A DNA stretch of 60,000 nt from Cristatella mucedo (taxonomy: Eukaryota; Bryozoa; Phylactolaemata; Cristatellidae), in NCBI GenBank assembly GCA_009760855.2, contig WPIO01000026.1, positions 3,480,501-3,540,500 of the forward strand. Direction: 5' to 3'. The position numbers and the translations under genes were made by a program. Positions 59,917 through 60,000 of this stretch are shown here, in pieces (positions within the stretch are counted from its first letter, which is position 1; each line of letters starts with the position of its first letter). The notes under the pieces were generated by a model. That model searched no databases and was not told the origin of the DNA. It saw only the letters and a list, made by a program, of their open reading frames with translations.

Positions 59917-60000
59917 AGACCCTGTGCATGTCACCCCTAGTCATGTTAATCATGTTGTTTATCAAGCATGATATTACTCACCATTCAATCATGTTTCCCT
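59917..60000 (+). mobile_element. Remainder of the family A 3' UTR
   Basis: Sequence agaccctgtgcatgtcaccc and the following region match the family A 3' UTR at 32627-32710 and 46970-47050. It continues the element interrupted at 56727 and runs out of the window. Confidence 0.9.

Overview
The window is nuclear DNA of an invertebrate animal. I read it this way because of spliced LIM-domain exons of the animal CSRP/muscle-LIM type, many CR1/L2-like non-LTR retrotransposons, tRNA-derived SINEs, abundant dinucleotide microsatellites, and a decayed Polinton/adintovirus-like DNA element. An arthropod is plausible, but the sequence does not settle the phylum. There are no bacterial operons and no CRISPR arrays.

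Layout. 1-5000 is GC-rich and CpG-rich. It holds a worn LINE fragment, a tRNA-derived SINE and two homologous second-half LIM exons on the + strand (2669-2810 and 4671-4845) that share the same intron phase. 5200-9200 holds microsatellites and nothing I recognise as a gene. 9237-11180 holds two copies of a LINE that I call family B (3' end in ATTAC repeats).

From about 11780 to 35300 the DNA becomes AT-rich. It is a broken Polinton/adintovirus-like element: integrase (-), major capsid protein (-), penton-like minor capsid (-), adenovirus-type protease (+) and protein-primed type DNA polymerase B (-), plus several unidentified reading frames. Every recognisable gene is disrupted. Four LINE insertions (14572-18785, 20222-22266, 22750-24300, 32402-32794) inflate it. 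Without them it would be roughly 15 kb, in the usual range for such elements.

35300-60000 is a retrotransposon graveyard. The second LINE, family A, ends in a conserved segment followed by ATT repeats. It is present in many copies, often nested: LINE and SINE inside LINE inside LINE at 40.4-45.1 kb, and a nearly full-length family B element inside a family A element at 54.4-60 kb. A SINE family shares the 3' end of family A, suggesting a SINE/LINE partnership. A decayed unidentified coding region lies at 52.6-53.6 kb.

The only candidate host protein-coding exons I can defend are the two LIM exons. The rest is mobile, viral or unassigned.
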